Assembly: GCA_025922735.1 (NCBI GenBank) | Contig: JAICHI010000069.1 | Location: 1-6,297, forward strand | Source: Nitrososphaeraceae archaeon | Lineage (GTDB): Archaea; Thermoproteota; Nitrososphaeria; Nitrososphaerales; Nitrososphaeraceae | DNA: 6,297 nucleotides | Direction of reading: 5' to 3' | Part shown: positions 6,284 to 6,297 of the stretch, piece after piece | Layout: the number at the start of each line of letters is the position of its first letter | Position numbering within the stretch: position 1 is the first letter of the stretch | Program-made: the position numbers and the translations under genes | Notes under the pieces: generated by a model | The model's database searches: none | Told to the model about the DNA's origin: nothing | The model's input: the letters and a program-made list of their open reading frames with translations, nothing else

Positions 6284-6297
6284 ATGGTCGTCCATAC
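6284..6297 (+). CDS. Possible start of a gene cut by the window edge
   Basis: Only ATG GTC GTC CAT and two further bases are visible. An in-frame TTG at 6269 with GAGGAT (6257-6262) upstream is an alternative start. The only support is the TATAAA at 6251-6256 at a suitable distance. No product can be named. Confidence 0.15.

Overview
The window looks like chromosomal DNA of an ammonia-oxidising archaeon (Nitrososphaerota/Thaumarchaeota). Its moderate GC, judged by eye to be in the upper 40s percent, fits the Nitrososphaera-like soil lineage better than the AT-rich marine or Nitrosocosmicus lineages. The assignment rests on an archaeal RPA-type single-strand-binding protein, an archaeal Lhr-type helicase, archaeal TATA boxes at archaeal spacing and a GGAGGT Shine-Dalgarno. 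No phage, IS element, CRISPR array, tRNA or rRNA was seen.

Layout. Positions 1-206 carry no convincing gene. A TATA box (211-216) and a GGAGGT site (248-253) lead into a plus-strand pair: a four-OB-fold replication protein A homologue (preferred TTG start 265, end 1716), then 33 nt later a GCS2-family glutamate-cysteine ligase-like ATP-grasp-independent ligase (1750-3012). Just after it, a very good Shine-Dalgarno precedes a 34-codon ORF (3036-3140) whose core is 14 serines encoded by a TCA/TCG trinucleotide tract. Its reality is uncertain. It converges on, and overlaps by 26 nt, the 3' end of the minus-strand Lhr helicase (5952 down to 3115, 945 aa). The Lhr gene begins inside a small minus-strand ORF (6040 down to 5873, 55 aa) for a single-pass membrane peptide. 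That ORF has its own TATA box at leaderless distance, so the two probably share a transcript. Positions 6041-6297 are AT-rich intergenic DNA with that minus-strand promoter and a possible plus-strand promoter and gene start at the right edge.

How the genes fit together. RPA (ssDNA protection in replication and repair) and Lhr (3'-5' helicase acting on DNA or RNA-DNA forks) are both genome-maintenance proteins, but they are convergent and not in one operon, so a functional link is only circumstantial. The GCS2 protein is probably co-transcribed with RPA and would make a gamma-glutamyl thiol or a related gamma-glutamyl amide; nothing in the window fixes its substrate. I see mostly conserved housekeeping genes. 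The least ordinary features are the overlapping small membrane ORF in front of lhr, the simple-sequence tracts at both ends of lhr, and the poly-serine mini-ORF.
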